Shown: one piece after another, positions 20,743 to 31,216 of the stretch
Layout: every line of letters starts with the position of its first letter
Position numbering within the stretch: position 1 is the stretch's first letter
Assembly (NCBI RefSeq): GCF_000234665.1
Contig: NC_018312.1
Coordinates: forward strand, 801,791-865,790
Reading direction: 5' to 3'
Source: Leishmania mexicana MHOM/GT/2001/U1103
Taxonomy: Eukaryota > Euglenozoa > Kinetoplastea > Trypanosomatida > Trypanosomatidae
DNA length: 64,000 nucleotides
Program-made: the position numbers and the translations under genes
Notes under the pieces: generated by a model
Databases searched by the model: none
What the model was told of the DNA's origin: nothing
What the model saw: only the letters and a program-made list of their open reading frames with translations

Positions 20743-21450
20743 ATGCGGTGCCTCATGGACGCCGCTGGAGTGGTCGAAAGCGAGGATGAAACTGAACCCA
20801 TTTCTTCGTCACCCAGCAGTGAGTTTCTCGCGGCCCGGCTCGCTCAAACCTCCTGCTGCCCTCTTCTCTTCGTTGTTGTGCACTCCTCTTCACGACTAAG
20901 CAGCCGACTTGAGAGCGTGCCACGCTCACTTTCCTCTCTCTTCCACGGTCTCTTGCGCGTCGTTTGTCAGGCACCAGCCAGCACTCGTTCCCAAGCCAGT
21001 TTTTGCCATGTTCATGATCTCCCATTCCTCATCGATGTGCTGATAGCCGCGCCGTCCATCATCTAAAGTGCGTACCATTACTCCTGCACGATGTCTACCG
21101 TCAAGGATGTCCCAGTCGATTTCGGGATCGGTGGTGAGGCTGATCGTTTATCTGGCTCGTGATAGCACATATTCCCATACCTTTCTGTTGCTATGGCGGT
21201 GATAGCAACCCTTGTGGCGTTCTCTGTTCCAGCGCTGTTCGACTTCTTCATGACCATTGCGACATCCCTGGATCTACTGTGAGTTTCGCAGTGGTACAGC
21301 GTCTGGATATCAAACGGTGCCGAGGTGCGCCTCCCATGAAATATCTTTTACAGTGGCTTTCTCACTTTCACCGCCGTTGGCGTTGCACTGATCATCCAGA
21401 GCATATTTTTTCTCCTTCAATCGGTCCCCGATGACGAGGATGGGCACCTC
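20743..21450 (+). pseudogene. Decayed membrane-protein gene interrupted by SIDER copy C
   Basis: One reading frame continues from the ATG at 20743 up to the SIDER, with five internal stops: TAA 21064, TGA 21160, TAG 21163, TGA 21280 and TGA 21337. No frameshift is needed. Between the stops the translation stays protein-like. The Ser/Glu-rich start contains ESEDETEPISSSPSSEF. A hydrophobic segment (21193-21282, MAVIATLVAFSVPALFDFFM) is followed by a second one (21352-21414, GFLTFTAVGVALIIQSIFFL) and an acidic loop, PDDEDGHL. The frame then meets the SIDER signature at about 21451. This pattern of point nonsense mutations plus insertion fits a gene that died before or with the insertion. The family is unknown; two or more membrane helices point to a multi-pass membrane protein. 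No continuation was found after the SIDER. Confidence 0.55.
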
Positions 21451-21958
21451 AGTGCGTGGTATCTAAAGGCTCAGTGGATCAGTGTGCGGGAAAGGCACGC
21501 AGCCCCCACCCCTATCCCCCGCCAGTGCTGAGCGACCTCTGGTGGTGACGGGGTTAAGCACCTGTGGCGTAGGGGAGGTCAGAGCGATGTGTCGCTGCTG
21601 ATGTGGGCGGTCAGGTCGTGGATGGCGTTGCGCCGGAGCGGCCTGCAGCAGTGAACGCACGTGCAGCATCCATCTGGTGGGCATGGTGTCGCCGCGACTC
21701 GGACGTCTCCCCGCCCCTCACACCGCCTGCTGGTGTGTGGGGGAGGGGCCTGAGCTACCCCGAGGGACGCACCAGGCGGGGACCGGCGAGGCGGGCCGAC
21801 TGGTAGGGTTATGAGGCGGAGGCCGTGCTCGTATGACGGCGTCGGCGCATTGCTGTAGAGCGTGTGTACGACTGCTTCGCACCACGCGATGGGGGCCTGT
21901 GACATGCCGGGCAGGGTGTTGTCGGGCTCTCACGTTGTATGGCGGAGAACGAACGCGT
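21451..21958 (+). mobile_element. SIDER2-like retroposon, sense orientation (copy C)
   Basis: About 508 bp. From about 21500 to the end it differs from copy D at only about four positions by eye. The first 50 bp (starting AGTGCGTGGTATCTAAAGG) are clearly diverged, though still alignable to the 5' signature of the other copies. It cuts the decayed membrane gene. The abrupt change from diverged to near-identical sequence suggests gene conversion rather than an independent recent insertion. Confidence 0.8.
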
Positions 21959-22808
21959 TGAGCAAAAGAAGAAACCTCTGAATAGCTGTTGATTGCCATG
22001 ACAACAACCAAGCCGGGAATGCCCACCCCCTTTTTTGGTCGTCTCCCAGGCCGTGTAATTTCGTCCGCACCTACGCATCCACACACACACACATGCACAC
22101 TTACATAGAATGCTTTTAAATCGCATAAATACCCCTTAGCCGAATGAAATCACTACGAAGTGTTTCTCTGCTATCTAGTCCCATGTGGGATACTATCGTT
22201 TTCCCCCTCCTCTCCTTTCCGCTGGTTTACACATCCGTTAAGCGCGCATACGGTGGTGGTGGGGTTACTATCCATGCTTCAAAGCAAGAAAAACAAAGCG
22301 AGATCTGGTGTATGGACTACACACGCGCCACTTTTGTCATGTGCCCCGCAACCATGTACTGCGACGAACCGAAATACAAGGCGTGGCCCTTGCCGATGGC
22401 GCTGTTCTTCCCATCTATGGCGAAAAGATATTGCTCACACTGTCCTTTTCACTCTTCTCTCGTTTCATCTTTCTCTCGTCACCATTGAACAGCTGTGTGC
22501 AGTGATTTAACGAAAAAAGAAAAAAAAGTAGCAGGAGCGAAAGGCGCACTGGAGAAGGCGGTGCTGGCTAAATCGCTTTCGCGCTCTCCTTGTTTCCCCG
22601 CCACACATTCGACCTCACAGCTAACACGTGAGATGTAATCATTTTCTCCGAGCATAGTCACCTATTTCCTTCTCTAAACAGTAGCCGTAATCGGACGTGT
22701 GGTTGTGCCGACGCGTGTGATCTGAGCTTCTTCGTTGATTTCGCCCCCACGCTGTGCGCGCCATTTGCCTTCTTTAGAAGGAAAGTGATTGCGGTGTGGG
22801 ACGTTAGC
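21959..22808 (+). other. Intergenic region and leader of cytochrome b5-like gene 1
   Basis: No convincing gene. A CA repeat sits at 22080-22093. Pyrimidine-rich stretches (22200-22225 and 22435-22480) and an A-rich stretch (22510-22531) are present. Some open frames are hydrophobic but lack a supported start. Confidence 0.4.
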
Positions 22809-23330
22809 ATGTTCACCCAGATTCTGCAGTTTGCTGGGCTAGCTCAAAGATGGCCCACTTTTACACGTGAGGAGGTGGCAAGGCACAACACGAGCGAGTC
22901 TTTGTGGATCATCGTAGGCAACTCTGTGCTTGACATCACGTCGCTCATCGGGAAGCATCCCGGTGGCAATGGTGCGTTGTTGAAGCGAGGTGGCGGCGTG
23001 AAGGACTGCACGGAGGACTTGATGTTTCACGGAAGAGCCACACGCCGCGATGCGCAGAGGTACAAGATTGGAGAGTTGTCACCGAGCGATGCTCAGAAAG
23101 CTGCCTCTAGTCCTTCCAGCACTCTTCCGCAGGCTGTATCGCCACTGCAGACTTCGCATGAGACGTTCACAAAGCTAGTTGTCCCAACCAGTCCTCAGGA
23201 AAGGCACATATACGGTAGTGACTCAGAGCAGTGGGACGACGGCGTGAAGGATAATCTGCTGTCATCGAGCGATACAGATATCGTTGTTGCGTCGAATGTG
23301 AATAACGTGCAACCGACTCCAGTAATCTGA
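22809..23330 (+). CDS. Cytochrome b5 domain protein 1
   Basis: 173 residues from the ATG at 22809 (upstream codons start with GTG). Residues about 14-91 form a cytochrome b5-like haem-binding domain. HNTSESLWIIVGNSVLDITS is the first strand region, and the HPGG motif contains the first haem ligand H50. The second ligand, H74 (FHGR), comes 24 residues later. Between them lies KRGGGVKDC in place of the usual LEQAGxDAT, shared with the second copy. The segment after residue 100 is Ser/Thr-rich and probably disordered, with no C-terminal membrane anchor, so the protein is expected to be soluble. Cytochrome b5 proteins pass electrons to desaturases, hydroxylases or reductases; the partner is unknown. 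It is a diverged paralogue of the gene at 25981. Confidence 0.88.
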   Translation: MFTQILQFAGLAQRWPTFTREEVARHNTSESLWIIVGNSVLDITSLIGKHPGGNGALLKRGGGVKDCTEDLMFHGRATRRDAQRYKIGELSPSDAQKAASSPSSTLPQAVSPLQTSHETFTKLVVPTSPQERHIYGSDSEQWDDGVKDNLLSSSDTDIVVASNVNNVQPTPVI

Positions 23331-24370
23331 TGTTTTCTATTTTCTCTTCTTTACTCTGCTTATGTTAGCAAAAGGCGCATAAATCGATGTTTTAGCCAAA
23401 CCAGCTTCTACTAGAGGTGTTCTCTTCGTTTTCTTGTGTTTGGTGGGCTAGATCAAGAGAGAGCGGGTGCAGGAAGCCTACTGCTTTTTTTTCGTCTCCC
23501 TTCCTCTCTCTCTCTGTCTGTCTGTCTGTCTCTCTCTCTTGTATAAAGGCCAACGGTCATGGCGGACATTACAAGTTACCTGTCTTAACAGTTACTTGGC
23601 TGATGTCGTGCTTTTTTGTACTTTTGAACAGCCCAACTTCTTTTGTTGTACCTCTCCTTCGTCGGTGTCGGAAACAAACAGCGCGGTGCCAAATGAAGAA
23701 GGAGTGTACGTGCCCAAAGAGGTGGACGTTGTGCTAACCGGCGCTTTCCAAAGCAACAGCGAGAGTTTCGTGGTCATCACCGCCAAGGAAATGCCTCCCC
23801 CACGGTCGATTGCTGTTGCGGGTCCCGTCCTACCGGCAGCGCGCACGAGGCAATAGCAGAAAAAAGAAAAGATAGGAAGCAAAACAACGAAAGAAGGAAG
23901 AGGATCATCGAGTACACACACACATATGTATACATATACACACACACATACACACACAGCCGTTCTTTCAACGAAGGAAAGAAAAAAAATGTTTCCTTTT
24001 CGTAGTCTAAATCGGTTATTAGGGCAGGATGAAGGGATGTAATCGACATTTCCCTTTCCACGCCTCGCTTCTTTCACTCGAAAAGCAACATGTGCGTGTG
24101 TCTGTGTCTGTGTGCACACTGGTATAACGCTCTTCTATCAAAGTCATTCTTTCTCTTTATGCCTGTTCACTTCTCTGCCGCTGGATTGTTTTCTGGTTTT
24201 CTTCCTGTTTTTCTCCCCCCCTTTTTAGACTTCGCCTGTCTTTTTTGTTGCGGCGAAAGATTGCTGTGACTAAAATTATTGATTCTGCTTTGGCTCCTGT
24301 TTTAGTATTCGCATTCGAGAAAAAAAGAAGGGATCAGGACGTAACGCTCTTCTTTTTTTTTAAATAGGCC
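23331..24370 (+). other. Intergenic region with microsatellites
   Basis: Probable 3' UTR of cytochrome b5 gene 1. It contains a (TC)/(TGTC) tract at about 23503-23540 and a (CA)/(TA) tract at about 23914-23960. A long pyrimidine run at about 24348-24360 followed by AAATAG comes just before the short reading frame at 24371. No gene recognised. Confidence 0.45.
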
Positions 24371-24490
24371 ATGTACATGGGATACTCTGCGGCCAAGCTA
24401 GGAGTACCACAGGAGCTCGTTCTCCGGCTTTTTTTCTCTCGTGATTCCCTCGGCGATGAATTCGAAGTCCCTCTTGAAAGGGTTCGATGA
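24371..24490 (+). CDS. Possible 39-codon gene or gene remnant with good splice signal
   Basis: A strong pyrimidine run ending in TAG (about 24348-24367) is followed three bases later by ATG TAC ATG and a 39-residue reading frame (YSAAKLGVPQELVLRLFFSR, then DSLGDEFEVPLERVR) that looks like a protein and not low complexity. After its stop a different frame (from about 24483, FDDLGCGLLDSTQPIYLFSD) continues in similar style to 24588. That suggests a frameshifted remnant of a longer gene. No family recognised. It could also be chance. Confidence 0.3.
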   Translation: MYMGYSAAKLGVPQELVLRLFFSRDSLGDEFEVPLERVR

Positions 24491-24719
24491 CCTCGGTTGT
24501 GGCCTGCTCGATTCCACGCAGCCCATCTACCTTTTCAGTGATGCGGGAGAGCAATGTAGAAACGGAACAGGTATGCTTTGAGCCACTTCTTTGTTTCAGC
24601 TAACTGTCCACTTGAGACAGTAGACGGGAGTGCAGCCCTTTGCAGCAGCGTTCTGGCTGTCTCTTCGGTTTTTTCTTTCTTTCTTTTCCGACTTTTTGCT
24701 CCTGTTTACGTCTCCATTC

Positions 24720-24778
24720 TCTCCTTCTCTATTTTTATTATATATATAAATATTATTATATTATATTATTATTATTTT
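24720..24778. repeat. A/T-only microsatellite tract
   Basis: TATTATATATATAAATATTA and further ATT units form an almost pure A/T tract. It stands out in GC-rich Leishmania DNA; no function can be assigned. Confidence 0.7.
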
Positions 24779-25980
24779 CGTCGTACAGCGCCGATTTGGT
24801 TGTCCTCTTTCACCCTGTTTTTTTCTCTCTCTCCTCCACGGTGCGTCTTTAAGCGTCGGTCTTTTCGCTCCCCGTTTTTCGTGTTAAGTAGGTGCCTTGT
24901 TTTTTGTTCGCTTGTTTGCTCGCTTGTTTCACCATTCTTGTTTCGTTTACACAAGCGTTTCTAAGTGTATGTCCAGCTTCAGTGATCGCCTTTCGGGCAT
25001 CAGCGCCACTAAACAAGGAAAAGAATACATGCAACCCCCCCTCCACTTCCACTTCCATTCCCAGGGACAATGCCAAACAAGATCAATTCGATCACGAGAC
25101 TTGGCCATGAATGCCTGATAGGGGGCTAATTACTCGCGCACCTCTCTCCCCACCCACAGACAGACACACAGTCGTCGCGCTCAAGTGACAACGCAAAGGT
25201 GCTGGGGATAAACACCCTTCTCCCTCAGAATGCGGCGCATTCGCTCGACTACCGCGTCCCTCTGTCCTCCATTCCTCTCCCCTTCCCTCGCTGTGCATGT
25301 TATCTTGCCTCTGTGTCACCTCTTACGCATGAGCAACAAAGAGAAATATCGGTGCCCCCCCCCTCCGCGTGTAAACGTGTCCGACAACTCAGGTCCATCT
25401 TCTCTTTCCTTGTTTTTTTGTAAAGCAGCACTCTTTCTAGCGCTGTCCCCGCAGCTCACACCGAGGGAGTGGGTGAGGCTCTGTGGAACAAGCAAGCACA
25501 CCCCGGTCGTGCTCGTATTCCCCCTTTCCTGCTCATAGAAAATTGTGGCGAAGCTGAAAAAGGGCGTCTTTTTCCGCCCCCTTTTTCCGGTTTCTCTTGT
25601 TTCGTTTTTTTTCCCCCTTTCAGATCTCTCGCCGGGTTTTTTTTTTAGCAGGACCTGTGGTTGTGTGAGAGAGAGAGAGCTCATCCGCTCCTCTCCTGTA
25701 GTTTGCGGTTTTCATTCTGTACTCGTCCCCTCTTTCTCAGTTTTTCTTTTTTTTAGGTGCTGCTTTTTCCCCGTTTGTAACACACACACACACACGCACG
25801 CACGCACGCACGCACAGCGCACACGAAAACGATTCTAGCGTGAAGGGCAGGATTGCTGCTCTAACAGAGATCTAAGGCAGCTCCTCCCTCTTCCCCTTCA
25901 GCACGGGTACTTTCGTAAAACGTACCTTTACACACACACACACATACAGGAAGCCCTACGCAATTCTCTCACACTGAAAT
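24779..25980 (+). other. Pyrimidine-rich leader region of cytochrome b5-like gene 2
   Basis: Very C/T-rich DNA with many T runs, (CA)/(CG) repeats at 25780-25816 and a CA repeat near 25931-25945 just before the gene. It probably holds the polyadenylation and trans-splice signals. No gene seen. Confidence 0.45.
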
Positions 25981-26487
25981 ATGCTTAGCGATTTGCTATT
26001 TCTTAGCGGGTTCAGGAAGCGTTGGCCTATTATCGGCGAGGAGGAGATCCGCATGCACAACACGCGGCGATCTTTGTGGATTGTCTCTGGGAACTCAGTA
26101 TACGATGTGACAGGGGTGCTAGGATCGCATCCGGGCGGTGAGGCGGCTATCCTGCGGCGTGGCGGCGGATCGAAAAACTGTGAAGCCGACTACACGTTTC
26201 ACAGCCGCTACGCACGGCAAGAGTGGGACAATCGCAAGATAGGGGAAATCACACCTGAGGTTGCTCTGAGACTGTTCCCACCGCGTACCGGGGCGCACGA
26301 GGAGAACACCCGATCTGTCACAGCATGCACTGCAGGATCGCCACCCGTGGGTATCTCGCAAGCTCACATGAACAGCGGCGAGGAGAGCCATACGCGCACG
26401 GTCGACACGTACGCTAGCACCACAGCAACACCGGACCAGCAGTATCGTCGCACCGATTTCTCACCGTGCCCACAGCGGTTACGCTGA
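25981..26487 (+). CDS. Cytochrome b5 domain protein 2
   Basis: 168 residues starting at ATG 25981. The N-terminal 90 residues align without gaps to the protein at 22809, with 43 identical positions counted by eye. The haem ligands are H50 (HPGG) and H74 (FHSR), and the RGGGSKNC loop is shared with the first copy. The C-terminal halves of the two proteins differ completely and are polar. No membrane anchor is visible. The pair probably arose by tandem duplication long ago. Their shared loop, with a conserved Cys at position 67, separates them from classical microsomal cytochrome b5. Electron partner unknown. Confidence 0.87.
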   Translation: MLSDLLFLSGFRKRWPIIGEEEIRMHNTRRSLWIVSGNSVYDVTGVLGSHPGGEAAILRRGGGSKNCEADYTFHSRYARQEWDNRKIGEITPEVALRLFPPRTGAHEENTRSVTACTAGSPPVGISQAHMNSGEESHTRTVDTYASTTATPDQQYRRTDFSPCPQRLR

Positions 26488-27664
26488 ACATCTTGAATTG
26501 CGGTGTTTATGCACCACTGTCTGCACGAGCTCAGCCACAGCGCAACATTTTGCAGAGCCGATGCCTGACGCGTTGCTCTCACATTCTTTCGACTAGCGCC
26601 TTCTGTTGCTACTATTTCTATGTGACACAGAGGGATGGGAACGGTACGCAAGTACGCTAGCGGAGGCATTTCGCAGTACTTGTCCACCAGTACTCGTTCA
26701 GCTGTCGAGGTGCACAAACACCTTTCCTGTATGTATGTGTATGTGTATGTGTGTGTGTGTGCGCGTGCGCGACCGTGGGCATCATTCAATTCACTGGGTG
26801 AGTGTCCCACGGGAGCAAAAAAAATACAAATGAAGTGCAGCAGCGCGCATCTTCTTCTTTCGTGGTAGCTGTTCTGCGATGGGGCAGGGAGAGCGAGAGA
26901 GAGGGCATGCAAGGCTGGCGTAGGGAGCAAATGAGGTTTGGCGGTCCGTGCGTGTTTGGCAATGTGATGTGAGTCTCTTTCCACTGCTCTCTGGTTCTTC
27001 GGAACGCACCGTTTGCTCTCTCCTGCGTTTCCCTCTCTGGGGTTACCCACCTTCGTACTCTGTTTCTTACACTTCATGGCTTCTTTTTCTTTTTTTTCCC
27101 CCTACCCACATATGTATGTGTGCGTGTATCTACGCACATGTGATCAACTTCTCTTTCTGTTTATGCCGTGATTCCCCGTGCACGACTTTCCACTCTTTGT
27201 GGCCTTCCCTGTGTCTACGCAGCCGTGTGGGGTGTGTGTGGCCGCCATACAGAATACCACTGCGGAGAAAAAAACCGAAAGAATGGCGACATCTCTTCTC
27301 TTTCCATTACCCTCTTGTTTCTGATGACAGGCAGAAGACACAGAAAAAAAAGAACATAAGCGGCCAATGCGTAACTTGACATGGGTCCTACAACTTGACA
27401 ACTAGCCTCAACACCTATGCTTCCTCTTATTTATTTATTTCGGAGTTCTCTTTCCCACTCTTTTTCAGCCTCTCCGATATTTTTATCTCCTTCAAACGCG
27501 TTTCTGTGTCCTTCGCCTTTTCGCCTCCCTCCCCTGTATGTGTGTGTGTGTGCGCGCGTGTACTTCTTCATCTTGTTTCTGCTCTCCTGCGACTATGCTT
27601 CAACTTTCCCATCCGTTTGTTCTTACCTTTGTGCCAAGTCCCCTGAAGTCAGTGGGAGGGGGGA
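26488..27664 (+). other. Intergenic region after cytochrome b5 gene 2
   Basis: Probable 3' UTR of cytochrome b5 gene 2, with (TG) repeats at about 26731-26764 and 27535-27552 and several T-rich runs. No gene recognised. Confidence 0.4.
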
Positions 27665-28180
27665 TACCTAAGCGTGGTGTCCAGGGCCCAGTACCGACTC
27701 TGTGTGGGAGGAAGCCAAGCAGCCCCCCACCCCTATCCCCCGCCAATGCTGGGCGACCTCTGGTGGTGACGGGGTTAAGCACCTGTGGCGTAGGGGAGAT
27801 CAGAGCGATGTGTCGCTGCTGATGTGGGCGGTCAGGTCGTGGATGGCGTTGCGCCGGAGCGGCCTGCAGCAGTGAACGCACGTGCAGCATCCATCTGGTG
27901 GGCATGGTGTCGCCGCGACTCGGACGTCTCCCCGCCCCTCACACCGCCTGCTGGTGTGTGGGGGAGGGGCCTGAGCTACCCCGAGGGACGCACCAGGCGG
28001 GGACCGGCGAGGCGGGCCGACTGGTAGGGTTATGAGGCGGAGGCCGTGCTCGTATGACGGCGTCGGCGCATTGCTGTAGAGCGTGTGTACGACTGCTTCG
28101 CACCACGCGATGGGGGCCTGTGACATGCCGGGCAGGGTGTTGTCGGGCTCTCACGTTGTATGGCGGAGAACGGACGCGTG
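27665..28180 (+). mobile_element. SIDER2-like retroposon, sense orientation (copy D)
   Basis: About 515 bp from ACCTAAGCGTGGTGTCCAGG to GGCGGAGAACGGACG. It is near-identical to copies B and C and, in reverse orientation, to the left half of copy A. It lies upstream of the guanine deaminase leader, in the likely 3' UTR of cytochrome b5 gene 2. It serves as the reference copy for the comparisons here. Confidence 0.83.
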
Positions 28181-28847
28181 GGGCAGCAGACTTTTTTTGT
28201 GTTTTGCTTTACAATCGTGTGTTTCGTTTCGTTCTCATTTGCCCTCAACATCTGAAGTGTTTTCTGTCAACTGCCTAAAGACTCTAATGGAGTTTCATTT
28301 TTTTTTTGAATGACTGAGAAGTTATACATTGTGCCACGCGAAAAACGGCTCAGAGTTGAGGCAGGGGTGGCATTATAAGCAGGAGACGATGATCGCTCAC
28401 TCTTCGTCCAATCCTTTTGTGGGACACCTCATGGCCGTATGTGGATCGAGGGCCGTGAGCGGACTTGTGTGCTTTTCTTTTACCTGCGACGCTCTCATTA
28501 GGTTGAACAGCCCCACAACTGTTTTCGCGACAAGCCAGTATGTCCCCCTCTCTGTTCTCTCTGCCGCGATGCCCGCAGACGTCAATATTTACAGCTATGT
28601 ACCCCATCATTCCTCTCCCTCTGCTCTGTGACTTTTCCTCGCCTCTCCCTGCTAGCGTTGTGCGTATTGTCTCCAGGACGTCTATCTGGAGTGTTATTCT
28701 GAGTGAGCTTTCCACTTTTCTCCTTTCTCAACGAGAACCGCCCACTTTTAAAAAGAACACACACACACACACACACACAGACACAGACACCGACAACGGT
28801 ATCTACGCATATATTCATCACCCACATCTTTTTGTGAGCAGGTGAGG
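28181..28847 (+). other. Leader region of guanine deaminase with CA repeat
   Basis: A (CA)n tract lies at 28757-28780. A pyrimidine-rich stretch (28808-28834) then AG at 28839-28840 lies a few bases before the ATG and is the likely splice acceptor. No gene seen. Confidence 0.5.
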
Positions 28848-30212
28848 ATGCCTGTTCAGGCGTTTTTGGGAACCGTCTTTGAGACGCCGGACCGGCACAC
28901 ACTGAACATTATCCAGGACGCCCTGGTTGTGGTGCATGACGGCACAATTGAGCAGGTGCTCGATCCGGCAACCGATGCTGCAACCTATGCAAGCGCCCTC
29001 GAGGCGGCTTCGGCCGCCGGCCACCTTACTCGCCTCCAGAAGGGCCAGTACCTGATTCCTGGACTCATTGATCTGCACGTCCACGCACCACAGTGGCCGC
29101 AGCTTGGCATGGCACTTGATAAGAGTTTAGATGCGTGGCTACAGCAGTACTCGTTCCCGTTGGAGGCGCGTTACAAAGATCTGGAGTTTGCGGAGAAGTC
29201 GTACAGCTCACTCGTGTCCGCGCTGTTGGCGAATGGAACGACGACGGTGGCGTACTTTGCGTCGATTCACCTAGAGGCCAGCCTGCTCCTTGCACGTATC
29301 TGCTTGGAGAAGGGACAGCGCGCAGTGGTGGGCCGCGTGGCAATGGACCTTGTTGATCAGTGCCCCGAGTACTACCGAGACGCCTCGCCGGAGGAGTCAG
29401 TGGCGCAGTCAGAGGCCTTTGTGCAGCAGGTGCGTGCACTGAAGGGCAACACGGAAGGCCTCGTGCTCCCGGCCGTGATCCCTCGTTTCATTCCGAGTTG
29501 CAGCGATGCAGCGCTAGTTGGACTGGGTGAGGTGGCGAAGAACTATGGCTGCCATGTGCAGACACACTGCTCCGAGAGTGATTGGGAGCATAACTATGTG
29601 ATTGAGCGGTGCGGCAAGCATGACGCCCATGCGCTCGACGACTTTGGGCTTTTGACTCGACGGACCATCCTGGCACACTGCAACTACCTTTCCACGGAGG
29701 ACATGCAACTGGTAAAGGCGCGCGAGGCAGCTGTGGGTCATTGCCCGCTCTCTAACTTCTACTTTTCCGGTGCCGTTTTCCCATTGAAAAAGGCTTTGGA
29801 TATAGGCGTGCATGTGGGCATGGGGACGGACATCTCTGGAGGCCCGAGTGCCTCGCTCTTTGACGCATGCCGCTACGCCCTCGCGGCGGGCCGCGCGCTA
29901 GAGAGCGGTACCGATCCGTGTCTGAGTGCTACAGAGCGCAGCCAGCACAGCGGCGCCCGCGTGAGCAATGTGGAAGTATTCTTCGTGGCTACCGCAAGTG
30001 GTGGCATCTCCCTCGACCTCAAGGTCGGCCGCATCGCTCCTGGCTACATGTTCGACGCATTGGTGATCGACACCACGCTTCCGAACAGCAGCCTGATGGT
30101 CTTTGAGGGCCTCGACACCCTGGAGGACGTCTTCGAGAAGATTCTCTATAACGCGGCGCCGCACAACATTCTGCAAACGTACGTAAATGGACGTCTAGTC
30201 TCGCAGCGCTAA
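28848..30212 (+). CDS. GDA: Guanine deaminase
   Basis: 454 residues from the ATG at 28848 (two upstream codons start with GTG). It belongs to the metal-dependent amidohydrolase superfamily. PGLIDLHVHAPQ (71-82) contains the HxH zinc ligands H77 and H79, and PQWPQLG right after is the guanine-deaminase-type substrate segment. HVQTHCSESDWEH gives the next His and Glu, ILAHCNY another His, and GMGTDISGGPSAS the catalytic Asp. The length matches eukaryotic guanine deaminases. The enzyme converts guanine to xanthine in purine salvage, which matters because Leishmania cannot make purines and feeds xanthine to xanthine phosphoribosyltransferase. All metal ligands look intact. No peroxisomal or mitochondrial signal is obvious (ends LVSQR). 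Confidence 0.95.
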   Translation: MPVQAFLGTVFETPDRHTLNIIQDALVVVHDGTIEQVLDPATDAATYASALEAASAAGHLTRLQKGQYLIPGLIDLHVHAPQWPQLGMALDKSLDAWLQQYSFPLEARYKDLEFAEKSYSSLVSALLANGTTTVAYFASIHLEASLLLARICLEKGQRAVVGRVAMDLVDQCPEYYRDASPEESVAQSEAFVQQVRALKGNTEGLVLPAVIPRFIPSCSDAALVGLGEVAKNYGCHVQTHCSESDWEHNYVIERCGKHDAHALDDFGLLTRRTILAHCNYLSTEDMQLVKAREAAVGHCPLSNFYFSGAVFPLKKALDIGVHVGMGTDISGGPSASLFDACRYALAAGRALESGTDPCLSATERSQHSGARVSNVEVFFVATASGGISLDLKVGRIAPGYMFDALVIDTTLPNSSLMVFEGLDTLEDVFEKILYNAAPHNILQTYVNGRLVSQR

Positions 30213-31216
30213 AGTGGATTCAGGTAACACCAAACGGCGTGACTCAACACTGCAGGCAGTGAGTGTTGCCGTGGAGGAAATCGGCACAGCGAGCAAAACG
30301 ATAAAAAAGGCGAGACGGGGCCTCGCTGGGTCGATAGGACACCTATTCGAGACCTCTTTTCACGAAAATAGACCAGCGCTGTCTCGCATTCGAGGAGGGG
30401 GAGAAAATGAAAGGGTGGGGAGAAGCAAACCGGGATGTGGGACCCCATTCAACTCTGTTCCTGTTCTGACCCCTTTTCTTTATTATCTTTCCTTCGCACT
30501 ATTATCAAAACCCTTTTTTTTACTCTATATCTGGGGTGTCGATTCGTGCGTTTAGACGGAGCGGGAAACTGGGTAGGGTTGGAGGGCAAGGTCCGACCTC
30601 CCCCCTTGCGGGGAGTGTGCGTGTCTGACGGACCCCTCTCAGAGTAGCTTTCATCGGCACCTCACATCTGGTGACTAGTTGGAGTAGCCAGACTGGCGAT
30701 CAGGCTCTGTTTCGTCTCTCCATCTCTCCTTTTGCTTGGGACTCAAGGAACTGCAACGCATTGGGAGTGCGCATGAAGAAAAAAAACGGCAAGGAGAAAC
30801 AACGCTGTCCCCACGCACTGGACTGGGAATACCAGGATGCGTTTGAGCAGAGCGGCGAAGGGTACTTTGTTTTGGTGTCTCCCTCGTATCGTACTCCATT
30901 TGTGCACGTCTATGCTGTGGCTGAACCTTGCAGCCGCGCCGCTGTTCGGTGCGTGCAACTCGCCGTTCACGCGGCGGCTTCGGTGACTGTGCCTGAGGCG
31001 GAGTTTATTATTATTATTTCGAATGCTTCTGAAAGCAGAATCATTACCACCCCTTGCACCTCCCCCTGAGATCTTTGTATTCCTCCCACCTCTCTCGTCC
31101 GTCGTACGCCCTGTGCCTCATCTCTCACTTGAGGCACACGTGCACGCACACGCAGGTCATACAGAGCTCACTGGCGCCCCTCACTCATATACATACATAT
31201 ATATATATATATAGTA
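30213..31216 (+). other. Intergenic region before the U2B''-like gene
   Basis: About 1 kb without a convincing gene. A frame at 30671-31069 starts with GTG and shows no family similarity. The region ends with CA-rich and (TA)n DNA that runs up to the next start codon. Confidence 0.4.
31192..31213. repeat. (TA)n microsatellite abutting a start codon
   Basis: CATACATATATATATATATA ends in TAGTA directly before the ATG at 31217. It lies in the 5' leader of the RRM protein gene. Confidence 0.85.

Noticed and set aside
30671..31069. 132-codon plus frame before the U2B''-like gene
   Set aside because: Starts with GTG, no family similarity, and internal ATG frames are not protein-like over their length.
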